A stretch of 64,000 nucleotides of DNA from Dokdonella_A sp966248875. Its GTDB lineage: Bacteria; Pseudomonadota; Gammaproteobacteria; Xanthomonadales; Rhodanobacteraceae. The stretch lies in NCBI GenBank assembly GCA_966248875.1, contig CBINBI010000011.1, forward strand, positions 3,432 to 67,431. The letters are read 5' to 3'. The translations under genes were made by a program, and so were the position numbers. The notes under the pieces are model-generated. The model worked only from the letters and a program-made list of their open reading frames with translations. It searched no databases and had not been told where the DNA came from. Each line of letters opens with the position of its first letter. Position 1 is the stretch's first letter. Positions 44,407-53,856 of the stretch are shown here, in pieces.

Positions 44407-45096
44407 ATGCGCGCGTCCCGCCTGATCCCGCTGCTCGCCGTCGCCGTGCTCGCCTGCGCGGGCACGCTCGCCGGTGCGCGCAACGCCTCGCGCTCGCACC
44501 ATGCCCGGCATCCGCCGGCGGCGATGGGCACGCGCGGCGAGTTCGACTACTACATCATGGCGCTGTCCTGGTCGCCTACGTACTGCCAGACTCATCCGGA
44601 TGAGGAGGACCAGTGCGGCCACAAGGGTTACGGCTTCGTGCTGCACGGCCTCTGGCCGCAGTACGAGCGCGGAGGCGGCCCCGAGCGCTGCTCGACCCGG
44701 GAGGAGCCCGACCGCAAGACCGTCTCGAACGCACTCGCCTTCATGCCGAGCCGCCGCCTGATCAACCACGAATGGCGCGCGCACGGCGCGTGCACCGGAC
44801 TCGAGCCGGACCAGTACTTCGCCCTCGCCGACCGCGCCTTCGCCGCAGTGCGCGTACCGCCCGAGCTCGCGGCGCCGGTCAACCCGTTGCGCACGACGTC
44901 CGACGCGCTGCGCCGCGCGTTCCGGCGCGCCAACGCGAACCTGTCGGACGACATGTTCAGCCTGCACTGCAGCCGCGGCGCGCTGGCCGAGGTTCGTGTC
45001 TGCCTCGACAAGACCCTCGCACCGCGCGCGTGCGGCGCGCGCACGGCATCGCGCTGCCCGGCCAAGGCGGAGTTCAGCATTCCGGCGTGGAGGTAG
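44407..45096 (+). CDS. RNase T2-family ribonuclease, secreted
   Basis: 229 residues. A signal peptide (MRASRLIPLLAVAVLACAGTLAG) precedes the two catalytic sequences of RNase T2: FVLHGLWPQY (CAS-1 His) and INHEWRAHGACTG (CAS-2 His/Glu). Disulfide cysteines are present. These broad-range RNases degrade RNA in the periplasm or medium. It is divergent from the SET gene (138-base gap). Confidence 0.92.
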   Translation: MRASRLIPLLAVAVLACAGTLAGARNASRSHHARHPPAAMGTRGEFDYYIMALSWSPTYCQTHPDEEDQCGHKGYGFVLHGLWPQYERGGGPERCSTREEPDRKTVSNALAFMPSRRLINHEWRAHGACTGLEPDQYFALADRAFAAVRVPPELAAPVNPLRTTSDALRRAFRRANANLSDDMFSLHCSRGALAEVRVCLDKTLAPRACGARTASRCPAKAEFSIPAWR

Positions 45097-45252
45097 AACG
45101 ACGCCCAGCGAACGGATGCGACGGCTGTGTCCGCTCGGTCCTCACGTCCGTGATTGCCGGCTGAACCGGCAGTGCGGCGGCAGGTCCGCGTTCGAACGGC
45201 GGGCGGCACAATCGCCGTGACGCACGATCGCGTCCGACTGCGAGGATCCACG

Positions 45253-45810
45253 ATGCGCACACTCTCCCTCGTGCTCTGCGCGTCCGCCATCGCGGGCATC
45301 GCCGGCGATGCGCATGCCGACGGTTTCACGTTGGAAAGCGCGAGCTTCGGCTCCAATGCGACGCTTGCGACGAAGTACGTCTACAACCAGGGCGACTGCA
45401 AGGGCGGCAACGTGAGCCCGGAGCTGCACTGGATCGACGCGCCGGAAGGCACGCAAAGCTTCGCAGTGACGCTGTACGACCCCGATGCCCGCGGCGGCAG
45501 CGGCTGGTGGCACTGGCTCGTGTTCGACATCGATGCGAAGACGACCTCGCTGGAGCCCGGCGCCGGCAGCGGCATGGGCAGCACGACGCCACCCGGCAGC
45601 ATCAGCGGCACCAACAGCTTCGGCGATCTCGGCTACAGCGGACCCTGTCCGCCTCGCGGCGACGAGCCGCACCGCTACGTGTTCACGGTGTACGCGCTTC
45701 GCACCGAAAAGCTCGGCCTTCCCCAAGGCGCCGATCCCGACACGATCAAGCAGGCGCTGGAGGCGAACACGCTGCTGAGCGCCTCGCTGCAAGCCCGGTA
45801 CGGGCGCTGA
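45253..45810 (+). CDS. YbhB/PEBP-like protein, secreted
   Basis: 185 residues. A signal peptide (MRTLSLVLCASAIAGIAGDAHA) precedes the PEBP fold: LYDPDARGGSGWWHWLVFDI and YSGPCPPRGDEPHRYVFTVYAL carry the phosphatidylethanolamine-binding-type motifs. YbhB/YbcL proteins have no established activity. The ATG at 45253 starts the signal peptide. Confidence 0.88.
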   Translation: MRTLSLVLCASAIAGIAGDAHADGFTLESASFGSNATLATKYVYNQGDCKGGNVSPELHWIDAPEGTQSFAVTLYDPDARGGSGWWHWLVFDIDAKTTSLEPGAGSGMGSTTPPGSISGTNSFGDLGYSGPCPPRGDEPHRYVFTVYALRTEKLGLPQGADPDTIKQALEANTLLSASLQARYGR

Positions 45811-45904
45811 GCGAGCTGCTCGGCGGCACGCGCGTCGAAGCGGCTGACGCGTGCGGCTCGTGCCGCAGGTATGCTTGCGCCCTGTCCCAGGCTCCGCGCA
45901 TTCG

Positions 45905-47365
45905 ATGACCGTCCTCCGTCCGCAACTGCGCGGGCTCGTCTCCAAGCTGGCGCTGTTCTATGTGCTGCTGTCGCTGCCGACGCTGGTCATCGTCGAGTCG
46001 GCGATCCTGATCTACGAGTTCGCGCACTTCATGCGCGGCGTCAACGAAGGCAGTCTCGAACGCGCCGTCGAGCGGGGTGCCGCGGAGCTCGCGGCGCGAT
46101 GGCAGCACCTGCGCGACGGCGGCGAATCCGACCCGGTCGCGCTGGAGACCTGGCTCGACGGCTGGGTGCTGCGCCTGCAGCAGCCGCGCGGCGGGCTCAC
46201 GCCGGACGAATCCTACGTGCTGATGGAACTCGCCGACGCGCCGCTCGCCGCGGCGATCGTCGCGCCCGACGGACGCGAGCTGGCGCGCTCGCGCGGCGAC
46301 GGGCACTGGACGCCGGCCATGCCGACACAGGACGAGATCGCGCGCGCGGCCGCAAGCGCCGATGGCGCGGCGGTTCGCCTCGCCGGCGAGGAAACTCCCC
46401 ATCGCATCCGGCGCGCGATAGTGCCGCTGCGCGATGCATCGGGCGCGCTGCTCGGCCTCCTCTTCGTCGAGTTGCGCCTGCCGCTGCCGTGGCGGCACTT
46501 CCTGCTGGATTCGAGCTTCGAATCGCCGACGGTGTTCGCCTTCCTCATCGTGTTCGGCATCGCCTCGTCGATCTTTCTCGCCTGGTGGGTCACGCGCCGG
46601 CTGAACCATGTCGCGCGTGCCGCGACGGCGTGGAGCCGCGGCGATTTCTCCGACCGCATCGGCGACCGCTCGCGCGACGAGCTCGGCGGCCTGTCCTCGC
46701 TGCTGGACCGCATGGCACTCGACCTGCGCGGACTGATGCGCTCGCGCGCGCAGCTCGCGACGCTCGCCGAGCGCCAGCGCCTCGCGCGCGACCTGCACGA
46801 CACGGTCAAGCAGAAGGCGTTCGCGCTGAACCTCCAGCTCGCGACGGCGCGCCGCCTGATCGGCGAGGCGCCCGGCGCCGAGCGCCTCGATCAGGCGCAG
46901 CGCCTGACCCAGCAGATCCAGCAGGAGCTGGCGCAGATCCTCGACGAGCTGCGCGCATCGGACACCGAGCTGCCGCTGGTCGAGCGCCTGCGCGAGCGCG
47001 CGATCGAGTGGTCGCACACCAGCGGCATCGCGCCCGAGCTCGTCCTCGACGACCTGCCGCCGCTGTCGCCCGCCGAAGAAGAATCGCTGCTGCGCATCGT
47101 CGACGAGGCGCTCGCCAACGTGCTGCGCCACGCGGGCGCCACGCAGCTCCAGATCTCGCTCCGCCGCGAGGCGGATCGGGTCTGCCTCGCGATCGTCGAT
47201 AATGGCCGCGGCATCGCGACCGACCACGCGTCCGGCATGGGGCTCAGCAACATGCGCGGGCGCGCCGAGGCGCTTCCGGGCGGCCGCTTCGAGCTCGACG
47301 CGGCCGCCGGCCAGGGCACGCGTGTGGCCGTCAGTTTCACAGTCGTGGAGAACACCAACGCATGA
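45905..47365 (+). CDS. NarX-like sensor histidine kinase
   Basis: 486 residues. A helix near residues 10-35, a periplasmic sensor to about residue 205, a second helix (FAFLIVFGIASSIFLAWWVT, 211-230), a HAMP region, and a HisKA_3 phosphoacceptor with His298 in ERQRLARDLHDTVKQ. The HATPase has NVLRHAG, DNGRG and GMGLSNMRGRAE. Signal unknown. It overlaps the response regulator by four bases (ATGA), so both are coexpressed. ATG 45905 chosen. Confidence 0.93.
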   Translation: MTVLRPQLRGLVSKLALFYVLLSLPTLVIVESAILIYEFAHFMRGVNEGSLERAVERGAAELAARWQHLRDGGESDPVALETWLDGWVLRLQQPRGGLTPDESYVLMELADAPLAAAIVAPDGRELARSRGDGHWTPAMPTQDEIARAAASADGAAVRLAGEETPHRIRRAIVPLRDASGALLGLLFVELRLPLPWRHFLLDSSFESPTVFAFLIVFGIASSIFLAWWVTRRLNHVARAATAWSRGDFSDRIGDRSRDELGGLSSLLDRMALDLRGLMRSRAQLATLAERQRLARDLHDTVKQKAFALNLQLATARRLIGEAPGAERLDQAQRLTQQIQQELAQILDELRASDTELPLVERLRERAIEWSHTSGIAPELVLDDLPPLSPAEEESLLRIVDEALANVLRHAGATQLQISLRREADRVCLAIVDNGRGIATDHASGMGLSNMRGRAEALPGGRFELDAAAGQGTRVAVSFTVVENTNA

Positions 47366-48024
47366 ACGCGCCCGTTTCCAAGATCCGCGTCGTCATCGCG
47401 GACGACCACGTGCTCGTGCGCCAGGGCATCCGCGCCTTCCTCGAGACGCACGCCGACCTAGCCATCGTCGGCGAGGCGGAGGATGCCGACGGCGTAGCGG
47501 CGCTCTGTGCGAAGCACCATCCCGACGTCGCGCTGGTCGATCTCGTCATGCCGGGCGGCGGCATCGAGGCGACGCGCAGCATCCGTTCCGTCAGCCCGGC
47601 GACGCAGGTCGTCCTGCTGACTTCGTTCGAGGATGCCCAGCAGATCGTCGCAGCCGTGCAGGCCGGTGCGCTGTCGTGCCTTCTGAAGGACGTGGACGCC
47701 GATGCGCTCGCCGAAGCGCTGCGCAAGGCGGCCGGCGGCGAGGCCGTGCTCCACCCGCGCGTCGCGGCGCGCCTGATGGACGCGCTGCGCAAGGGGCCGA
47801 CGCCGGGCAGCGAAGTGCTGGAATCGCTGAGCCAGCGCGAGCGCGAAGTCCTCGCGCTCATCGCCGAAGGCCTCAGCAACCAGCAGATCGCCGAGCGGCT
47901 CGGCATTGGCGAGAAGACCGTCAAGACGCACGTCAGCAACGTGCTCGGCAAGCTCAACGTCAGCGACCGCACGCAGGCTGCGGTGTATGCGTGGAAGAGC
48001 GGCTTGAAGCAGCGCGAAGGCTAG
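47362..48024 (+). CDS. NarL/FixJ-family response regulator
   Basis: 220 residues. Receiver residues are intact: Asp14/Asp15 in VVIADDH, phospho-Asp60 in LVDLVMPG, Thr86-Ser87 in LLTSF, and Lys108 in CLLKDV. The C-terminal LuxR helix-turn-helix is SQREREVLALIAEGLSNQQIAERLGI. It starts at the ATG that overlaps the kinase stop. Cognate target genes are unknown; the downstream secreted protein and cytochrome c could be members of the regulon (inference). Confidence 0.94.
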   Translation: MNAPVSKIRVVIADDHVLVRQGIRAFLETHADLAIVGEAEDADGVAALCAKHHPDVALVDLVMPGGGIEATRSIRSVSPATQVVLLTSFEDAQQIVAAVQAGALSCLLKDVDADALAEALRKAAGGEAVLHPRVAARLMDALRKGPTPGSEVLESLSQREREVLALIAEGLSNQQIAERLGIGEKTVKTHVSNVLGKLNVSDRTQAAVYAWKSGLKQREG

Positions 48025-48131
48025 GCGCTTCGCCCGCGAACGGCCCCGATCTCCGCCTGAATTCCGTACGAGCCCACCCCGGCAACGTCTCCGCCGTCGT
48101 CGATCATGCACGCGACGACAGGGGGACGATC

Positions 48132-49175
48132 ATGAACACGACGACTGCGCTCGCGCGCTCACGCAACGGGCTCGCCGCGCTCTCCGCGGCGGTCTGCTCA
48201 ACCGCCTGGTTACCGGCAACGGCAGCGGACACCGCGCCTTCCGCACCGACGCCGCAAGCCGTGGCGACCTCGCTCGAAGGACGGCTCATCGTCGCCGGCA
48301 TGACTTTCTATCGGATCGCGCGCGTCGAATCCATCGACGACGCGGAAGGCAGCGGGACGCTGCACGCGGAAGGCGATCCACTGTTTCCGGTCGAATACCT
48401 GAAGCCGGAGACGAACGAGAACGGGCGCATTTCCTACGAAGTCGGCCCGCCGGACGATGCCAAGTGCGGTGTCACCGGCATGGGCACGCGCATCGACACC
48501 CGCGACTTCGCGGTATTCCACCAGGGCCGCTTCGTGCCGCCGGCGGAAGCGTTCGGGGGTGACTCGTTCCGCTCGCCCGATATGCCGTCCGGCCGCGTCA
48601 CGCCTGCCGTGCTGCAGAAGCTCGAGGCCTGTGGGAAGAAGCTGGCAAAGATCGGCGATGCGATGCCCTTCCGCAGGATCGGCCTCTACGCGCACGGCCA
48701 GCTCGTCACCGAAGTCGCGCGCACGCTGTCCTCTTCGGCGTTCTTCGAGGAATTTCCCGGCGACGACGAAATCGCGAAGATGAGCCACGTCGCGATCACG
48801 CCGAAGGACGGGCGCTCGCTGGACGATTTCGAGGTCGAAGTGCGCCTCGTGTCCGTGATGCACTGCGATTACGAAGGACCGCACATCGAGCTCGACGAGT
48901 GGAAACATGGCGAAAGCCCGGCCATGCGCTTGAAGCGAAGCGAAGACCGGTTCGTCATCGGGGTCGACGTGCTCGCAGCGCCGATGCCGGCATTCCCCGC
49001 GTACACCGAAACCGAGTTGCGGCAGGCGGTCGCGCGCCACTTCGGCGAAGACGGCCTAGCCACCGAGGCCGAGTACACGCCCTGCGCTCCGTACCTGCGC
49101 GGCTACGAGTTCACGGTACGTTACCGGGCCAGGCCGGTGCAGGAAATCTTCGTCGCGAACGCCGGCGGCTGCTGA
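48132..49175 (+). CDS. Exported protein of unknown function
   Basis: 347 residues. A signal peptide (GLAALSAAVCSTAWLPATAAD) follows a short polar start. The mature region is acidic with scattered cysteines, including CGVTGMG, CGKKLAKIG and a terminal GGC. I see motifs such as VAGMTFYRIARVESIDD and LKPETNENGRISYEVGP but recognise no family. It lies 107 bases after the response regulator and 61 bases before the cytochrome c gene. Confidence 0.6.
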   Translation: MNTTTALARSRNGLAALSAAVCSTAWLPATAADTAPSAPTPQAVATSLEGRLIVAGMTFYRIARVESIDDAEGSGTLHAEGDPLFPVEYLKPETNENGRISYEVGPPDDAKCGVTGMGTRIDTRDFAVFHQGRFVPPAEAFGGDSFRSPDMPSGRVTPAVLQKLEACGKKLAKIGDAMPFRRIGLYAHGQLVTEVARTLSSSAFFEEFPGDDEIAKMSHVAITPKDGRSLDDFEVEVRLVSVMHCDYEGPHIELDEWKHGESPAMRLKRSEDRFVIGVDVLAAPMPAFPAYTETELRQAVARHFGEDGLATEAEYTPCAPYLRGYEFTVRYRARPVQEIFVANAGGC

Positions 49176-49236
49176 ATCTTTCCTCCGCCTCGGGCAGCGA
49201 TAGAATCGCGGCGCGAGGGCCGGACCGGGAGGAATC

Positions 49237-50133
49237 ATGCGACACATCCTGTTGCGGACGCTGCTCGTCATCGCCGCCGTCCTGCTCGCGGCCGTCGTCT
49301 TCGTGTATGCACGCAGCGAGATCGCCCTGCGCCACATCTGGCGCATCGACGAGGCTGCGCTGCCGATCCCCGCCGATGCCGACGCGATCGCGCGCGGCGA
49401 GCACATCGCCATCACGCGCGGCTGCACGGAATGCCACGGGGCCGATTTCGGCGGGCGCGTCGTCATGGAGGCGCCGGCCATCGGCCGCATGGCCGCGCCG
49501 AACATCACGCACGGGCAAGGCGGGCTGCCGGCGGATTTCGGCGATGCGGACTGGGAGCATGCGATCCGGCACGGCATCCGGCCCGACGGCCAGGCGCTCT
49601 TGTTCATGCCGATCCGCGACTTCGCCGCGCTCACCGACGCCGACACGGCGGACCTGATCGCCTACGCGAAACAGCGGCCGCCGGTGGATCGCAAGCTCCC
49701 GCCGAGTGTCATCGGCCCGGTGGGCCGGGCGTTGTTCGCCTTCGGCAAGCTGCCCATGGTGGAAGCGCGTCTGATCGACCAGCACGCGCCGCACACTTCA
49801 CGCGTCGAGCGAGCGGCGACGGCCGAATACGGGCGTTATCTCGCGAATGCGTGCACCGGCTGTCACGGCGAGCATTTTTCCGGCGGGCCGATACCCGGCG
49901 TGCCGCCGGACTTCGCCGTGCCGGCGAACATCACGCCGGATGCCGAGACCGGCATCGGCGCGTGGACCAAGGACGATTTCTACCGGGTGTTCCGCGAAGG
50001 CAAGCGCAGCGACGGCAAGCCGGTAGACCCGTTCATGCCGTGGCAGGCGCTCGGGCATTTCACCGACACCGAGCTGGACGCGCTGTGGATGTATCTGCGC
50101 AGCCTGCCGGCGCGGCCGAAGGGTCAGCGCTGA
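49237..50133 (+). CDS. Dihaem c-type cytochrome, membrane-anchored
   Basis: 298 residues. An N-terminal helix (LLVIAAVLLAAVVFVYA) anchors a periplasmic domain with two haem-binding motifs: Cys63-Thr-Glu-Cys66-His67 (GCTECHGADFGG) and Cys206-Thr-Gly-Cys209-His210 (ACTGCHGEHFSG). These are related to the fixed-oxidase or alcohol-dehydrogenase cytochrome c subunits. The sixth ligand (Met) likely comes from later GRMA and FMPW sequences. Electron partner unknown. Confidence 0.9.
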   Translation: MRHILLRTLLVIAAVLLAAVVFVYARSEIALRHIWRIDEAALPIPADADAIARGEHIAITRGCTECHGADFGGRVVMEAPAIGRMAAPNITHGQGGLPADFGDADWEHAIRHGIRPDGQALLFMPIRDFAALTDADTADLIAYAKQRPPVDRKLPPSVIGPVGRALFAFGKLPMVEARLIDQHAPHTSRVERAATAEYGRYLANACTGCHGEHFSGGPIPGVPPDFAVPANITPDAETGIGAWTKDDFYRVFREGKRSDGKPVDPFMPWQALGHFTDTELDALWMYLRSLPARPKGQR

Positions 50134-50151
50134 TTCGAGCCTTCCGGCGAA

Positions 50152-50604
50152 CTACTGAAGCACCTTGTGCAGCACGAGCTGCACCTTGTTCCGCGCGTAG
50201 CCTTCGCGCTCGTAGAACGCGTGCGCGCGCTCGCGCGTGTCGCGGCTGCGAACACGGATGCGCACGCAGCCCTGCGAGCGCGCCCATTCTTCCGCCGCGC
50301 GGACCAGCGCGGCACCGATGCCAGCGCCGCGGGCGGATTCTTCGACGACGAGCCCGAGGATCTCGGCACTCGGGTCCTCCGTGAGCTGTGCGCGCGCCGC
50401 GACGTGCAGCCAGCCGGCGACGCGCCCTTCGCGGTCCTCGGCGACCAGGACGCGGCTCGCCGGCTCGGACTCGATGCCGGCGAGCCGGGTCGCGATCTGC
50501 TGGCGCGTCGCCGGGTAGCCGAGTTGCGCACAAAGTTGCGCGATCGCAGCGGCATCGTAGGTGCGCGCAGCGCGGATCGTGCTCATGCGGGTCATCGCCG
50601 TCAT
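50152..50604 (-). CDS. GNAT-family N-acetyltransferase
   Basis: 150 residues. The acetyl-CoA-binding motif is V-V-E-E-S-A-R-G-A-G-I-G-A-A-L, followed by RIRVRSRDTRERAHAFYEREGY, a typical GNAT C-terminal pattern. Substrate unknown. A second ATG at 50586 is also plausible as start. It converges with the cytochrome c gene. Confidence 0.85.
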   Translation of the reverse strand: MTAMTRMSTIRAARTYDAAAIAQLCAQLGYPATRQQIATRLAGIESEPASRVLVAEDREGRVAGWLHVAARAQLTEDPSAEILGLVVEESARGAGIGAALVRAAEEWARSQGCVRIRVRSRDTRERAHAFYEREGYARNKVQLVLHKVLQ

Positions 50605-50676
50605 GCCGACGAGGCTAGCGCGCGTACCGGCGCGAAATCGGCCGCGCAGGTGGCAGGCACGTGGCGCGGCCGCACG

Positions 50677-52173
50677 TCAGCAGCAGCCGTCGCCGCCTTT
50701 CACCGTGTGCGCATTCGAAGCGGCCACGCCGCGCGTGAGCCCGGCCTCCGATGCGCGGTAGTGATCGGCGACGACGTGCGCGACGCACATCGACATGCGC
50801 TTGCCGGTCGGGATGTGCAGGAACTCGTTTGGCCCGTGCGCGTTCGAGTGCGGCCCGAGCACGCCGGTGATGAGAAACTGCGCGCCCGGAAACTTCTCGC
50901 CGAGCATGCCCATGAACGGGATCGAGCCGCCCTCGCCGTTGTAGGCGACCGGCGCGCCGAAGAACCGGCGCGAAGCCTCGTCGACCGAGGCTTCGAGCCA
51001 CGGCGCGAGCTCCGGCGCGTTCCAGCCGCTGCCGGCTTTTTCGAGCTCGAAGCTGATCCTGGCGCCGTACGGCGGATCGCTTTCGAGCAGGCGCTTGACG
51101 AATTCGCCGCCCTTGACCGCGTCGAGCGTCGGCGGCACGCGCAGCGAGAGCTTGACCGCGGTGTACGGCCGCAGCACGTTGCCCGCCGAATCGAGCGGCG
51201 GCAGACCGCCGACTCCGGTGATCGACAGCGCCGGCCGCCACGTGCGGTTCAGCACGAGCTCCGAGAGATCGGCCGCCATCGGCTGCATGCCGTCGACCAG
51301 CGGGAACTTCGCGTAGACGGCGTCGCCCAGGATCTCGGCCGTGCGCTTCGCCTGGGCGACGCGCTGCGCCGGAATCTCGACGTAGAGCTCCTTCGGCTTG
51401 ATCGCGCCGGTGACTTCATCCTCGAGCCGCGACAGCACCTGGCGCAGGATGCGGAAGCTCGACGCGACGACACCGGACGCATCGCCCGAGTGCACGCCCT
51501 CCTCCAGCACCTGGACGACCAGGTTGCCGCCGGTCATGCCGCGCAGCGAGGTCGTCAGCCAGAGCTGATCGTAGTTGCCGCAGCCCGAATCGAGGCAGAC
51601 GATCAGGGACGGCTTGCCGATGCGCGCGGCGAGATGATCGACGTAGTACGGCAGGTCGTAGCTGCCGGATTCCTCGCAGGCCTCGATCATCACGACGCAG
51701 CGCGCATGTGGGATGTCCTGGGCCTCCAGCGCCATGATCGCGGCGAGAGAGCCGAACAACGCGTAGCCGTCGTCGGCGCCGCCGCGGCCATACAGCCTGT
51801 CGCCTTCGATCACCGGCTTCCAGGGGCCGAGATGCGCCGACCAGCCCGTCATCTCCGGCTGCTTGTCCAGGTGGCCGTAGAGGAGAACGGTGTCCTCGCC
51901 CTCGCCGCTGCCGCGCCGCGAGGCCGGAATCTCGATGAAGATCAGCGGCGTGCGGCCGGGCAGGCGCACGACTTCGAGCTGCATGCCCGGAATCGGCTGC
52001 GCACGCGCCCAGGCTTCCATGAGCGCGACGGCGCGGTCCATGTGGCCGTGCTCGACCCATTGCGCGTCGAACATCGGCGACTTGTTCGGGATGCGGATGT
52101 ACTCGGTCAACTGCGGAACGATCTCCTCGTCCCACAGGCCGCCCACGAAACCGCTGAGTGCTGTCGAATCCAT
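50677..52173 (-). CDS. M20-family metallopeptidase
   Basis: 498 residues. Two-zinc M20 motifs: YGHLDKQPEMTGW (His), YGRGGADDGYALFG (Asp bridge), MIEACEESGSYDLP (catalytic Glu pair), CLDSGCG, and HGPNEFLHIPTG near the end. A dimerisation domain separates the halves. These enzymes hydrolyse peptides or acylated amino acids; substrate not inferable. The ATG is at 52173. Confidence 0.9.
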   Translation of the reverse strand: MDSTALSGFVGGLWDEEIVPQLTEYIRIPNKSPMFDAQWVEHGHMDRAVALMEAWARAQPIPGMQLEVVRLPGRTPLIFIEIPASRRGSGEGEDTVLLYGHLDKQPEMTGWSAHLGPWKPVIEGDRLYGRGGADDGYALFGSLAAIMALEAQDIPHARCVVMIEACEESGSYDLPYYVDHLAARIGKPSLIVCLDSGCGNYDQLWLTTSLRGMTGGNLVVQVLEEGVHSGDASGVVASSFRILRQVLSRLEDEVTGAIKPKELYVEIPAQRVAQAKRTAEILGDAVYAKFPLVDGMQPMAADLSELVLNRTWRPALSITGVGGLPPLDSAGNVLRPYTAVKLSLRVPPTLDAVKGGEFVKRLLESDPPYGARISFELEKAGSGWNAPELAPWLEASVDEASRRFFGAPVAYNGEGGSIPFMGMLGEKFPGAQFLITGVLGPHSNAHGPNEFLHIPTGKRMSMCVAHVVADHYRASEAGLTRGVAASNAHTVKGGDGCC

Positions 52174-52375
52174 CGTGTGAACCGCTCGTCGTAGCGCAAG
52201 AGGGCGAAGTCTAGCGCAGGCGGCGTCCGCGCCTCCTGTAGGAAATGTCCTACAACGACGATCGCCGATCGCGGACTCGTCCCTTCGCGTCTATGCGCTG
52301 CCGGCCAGCGGCCGCGGCCTTTACGCTGTGCCATGTCCGCGCAGCCCGCGCCTCGTCAGTCCATCCGATCCTTAA

Positions 52376-52693
52376 ATGAAGTTCATCGTTCGCATTTTTC
52401 TCCTCGCCGCGCTTGCGCTCGCATGGCCCGCGCTTGCCGCGACGCAGGTCGACATCAATACCGCCGATGCCAAGACGCTGGCGCAATCGCTCGACGGCGT
52501 CGGCCTCGTCAAGGCCGAGGCCATCGTCGCCTACCGCGAGACGCACGGGCCGTTCAGGAGCATCGAGGACCTCGCCCGCGTCAAGGGCATCGGCCCGCGC
52601 ATCATCGAGGCCAATCGCGACGCGATCGTGTTCGGCAAGCCGCCGGCGGCGGGCGCACCGCGCAGCTCCTCGCACTCGCTCGCGACCTGGTGA
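52376..52693 (+). CDS. ComEA-like helix-hairpin-helix protein, secreted
   Basis: 105 residues. A signal peptide (MKFIVRIFLLAALALAWPALA) precedes VDINTADAKTLAQSLDGVGLVKAEAIVAYRETHG and FRSIEDLARVKGIGPRIIEAN, the tandem helix-hairpin-helix DNA-binding motif of ComEA. In competence systems ComEA binds incoming DNA in the periplasm. No other com genes are adjacent. Divergent from M20 across a 202-base gap. Confidence 0.88.
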   Translation: MKFIVRIFLLAALALAWPALAATQVDINTADAKTLAQSLDGVGLVKAEAIVAYRETHGPFRSIEDLARVKGIGPRIIEANRDAIVFGKPPAAGAPRSSSHSLATW

Positions 52694-52814
52694 CGGCAGC
52701 GCGGGCGAAAAAAGCGCGCGATCGCGCGCCGCGCATTGCGCTTTCGATCGCCCGGCCTCGCGGCCGGACCCGCTCGTTCTGCTAGACTGCGCGCCCGCCA
52801 ACGGCGGTGCGCAG

Positions 52815-53276
52815 ATGATCATTCCCCGTTACCACATCGGCCCATCGAGGATCGCGGGCGCCGGGAAAGGCTTGTTTCTCGACGAGCCGGTCCGACGCGG
52901 CCGCGTCATCGTCGCACCGGACGCGATTGCCCACGTGCACTCGTTCGACGAGATCGCGCACCGGCCGGACGCCGAATCGCTGCTGCCCGCGACCGTGCGC
53001 TGGTTCGAGGAGGCGTACACCGTGACGCCCGAATGGCCCGATGAGTGCTACGTGAACCACGCGTTCGCGCCGACGGGCCTTTGGCACCTCGGCTTCGTCT
53101 TCGCCGCCGGCGATCTCGATGCGGGCACCGAGCTCACTGTCGACTACCGCCACCTGCTCGCTCCGGGACAGGAAGAAGCCTTCCGCGACGCCGTCAGCGG
53201 TGAGCGCATCGTCGGCTTCAGCTGGGAAGAGAGCCTGCGCTCCTCGACGCGCGCGCTGGCCGGCCTCGTCGCCTGA
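52815..53276 (+). CDS. SET-domain protein, short
   Basis: 153 residues. IAGAGKGLFLDEPVRRGRVI and CYVNHAFAPTGLWHLGFVFAAGDLDAGTELTVDYRHLL follow the order of a SET domain (substrate entry, NH-containing SAM site, and the TVDY core). The usual NHSC is NHAF here, and no post-SET cysteines are seen. Target unknown. It is 121 bases after the ComEA-like gene and overlaps nothing. Confidence 0.7.
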   Translation: MIIPRYHIGPSRIAGAGKGLFLDEPVRRGRVIVAPDAIAHVHSFDEIAHRPDAESLLPATVRWFEEAYTVTPEWPDECYVNHAFAPTGLWHLGFVFAAGDLDAGTELTVDYRHLLAPGQEEAFRDAVSGERIVGFSWEESLRSSTRALAGLVA

Positions 53277-53288
53277 TTCGTCTTTGCG

Positions 53289-53813
53289 ATGGTCGATATT
53301 CCGGTCCTCGAAACCGAACGTCTGCGTCTCGTCGCGTTCGCGGAGCGCCACTTCGAGGCGTATGCGTCGATGCTCGCCGATCCCGAAAGCACGCGCTTCG
53401 TCGGCGACGGCGAGCCGCTCGACCGCATGAACGCGTGGCGCTCCATGGCGATGCTGCTCGGCCACTGGGTGCTGCGCGGCTTCGGCATGTGGGCGATGGA
53501 GCGCAAGGATTCCGGCCGTTTCGTCGGCCGTGTCGGCCTGCACCAGCCCGAAGGCTGGCCCGACCTCGAGCTCGGCTGGATGCTGATGCCGGACGAGCGC
53601 CGCCAGGGCTATGCGACGGAAGGCGCGCGCGCGGCGCTCGATTTCGCGTTCGGCCGGCTGAACGCGCAGCGCCTGGTCAGCCTCATCCGCGTCGACAACA
53701 CGGCGGCCGAGCGTGTCGCGCGGCGCCTCGGCGGCCGACAGGCCACGACGATCGACTTTCTCGGCGGCGCGACGCTGGTCTACGTCTATCATCCGCCCGA
53801 AGCGGACGACTGA
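53289..53813 (+). CDS. GNAT acetyltransferase (RimJ/RimL-like)
   Basis: 174 residues. VLETERLRLVAFAERHFEAYASM opens the Acetyltransf_3 domain, and the acetyl-CoA site is in ELGWMLMPDERRQGYATEGARAALDF. Substrate unknown. It lies 12 bases after the SET gene and 43 bases before the HutD gene on the same strand, so they may be cotranscribed. Confidence 0.87.
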   Translation: MVDIPVLETERLRLVAFAERHFEAYASMLADPESTRFVGDGEPLDRMNAWRSMAMLLGHWVLRGFGMWAMERKDSGRFVGRVGLHQPEGWPDLELGWMLMPDERRQGYATEGARAALDFAFGRLNAQRLVSLIRVDNTAAERVARRLGGRQATTIDFLGGATLVYVYHPPEADD

Positions 53814-53856
53814 GCAGCGGCGTGTGCCGCGCCGCGAATCCGAGGGCACGGTTCCG

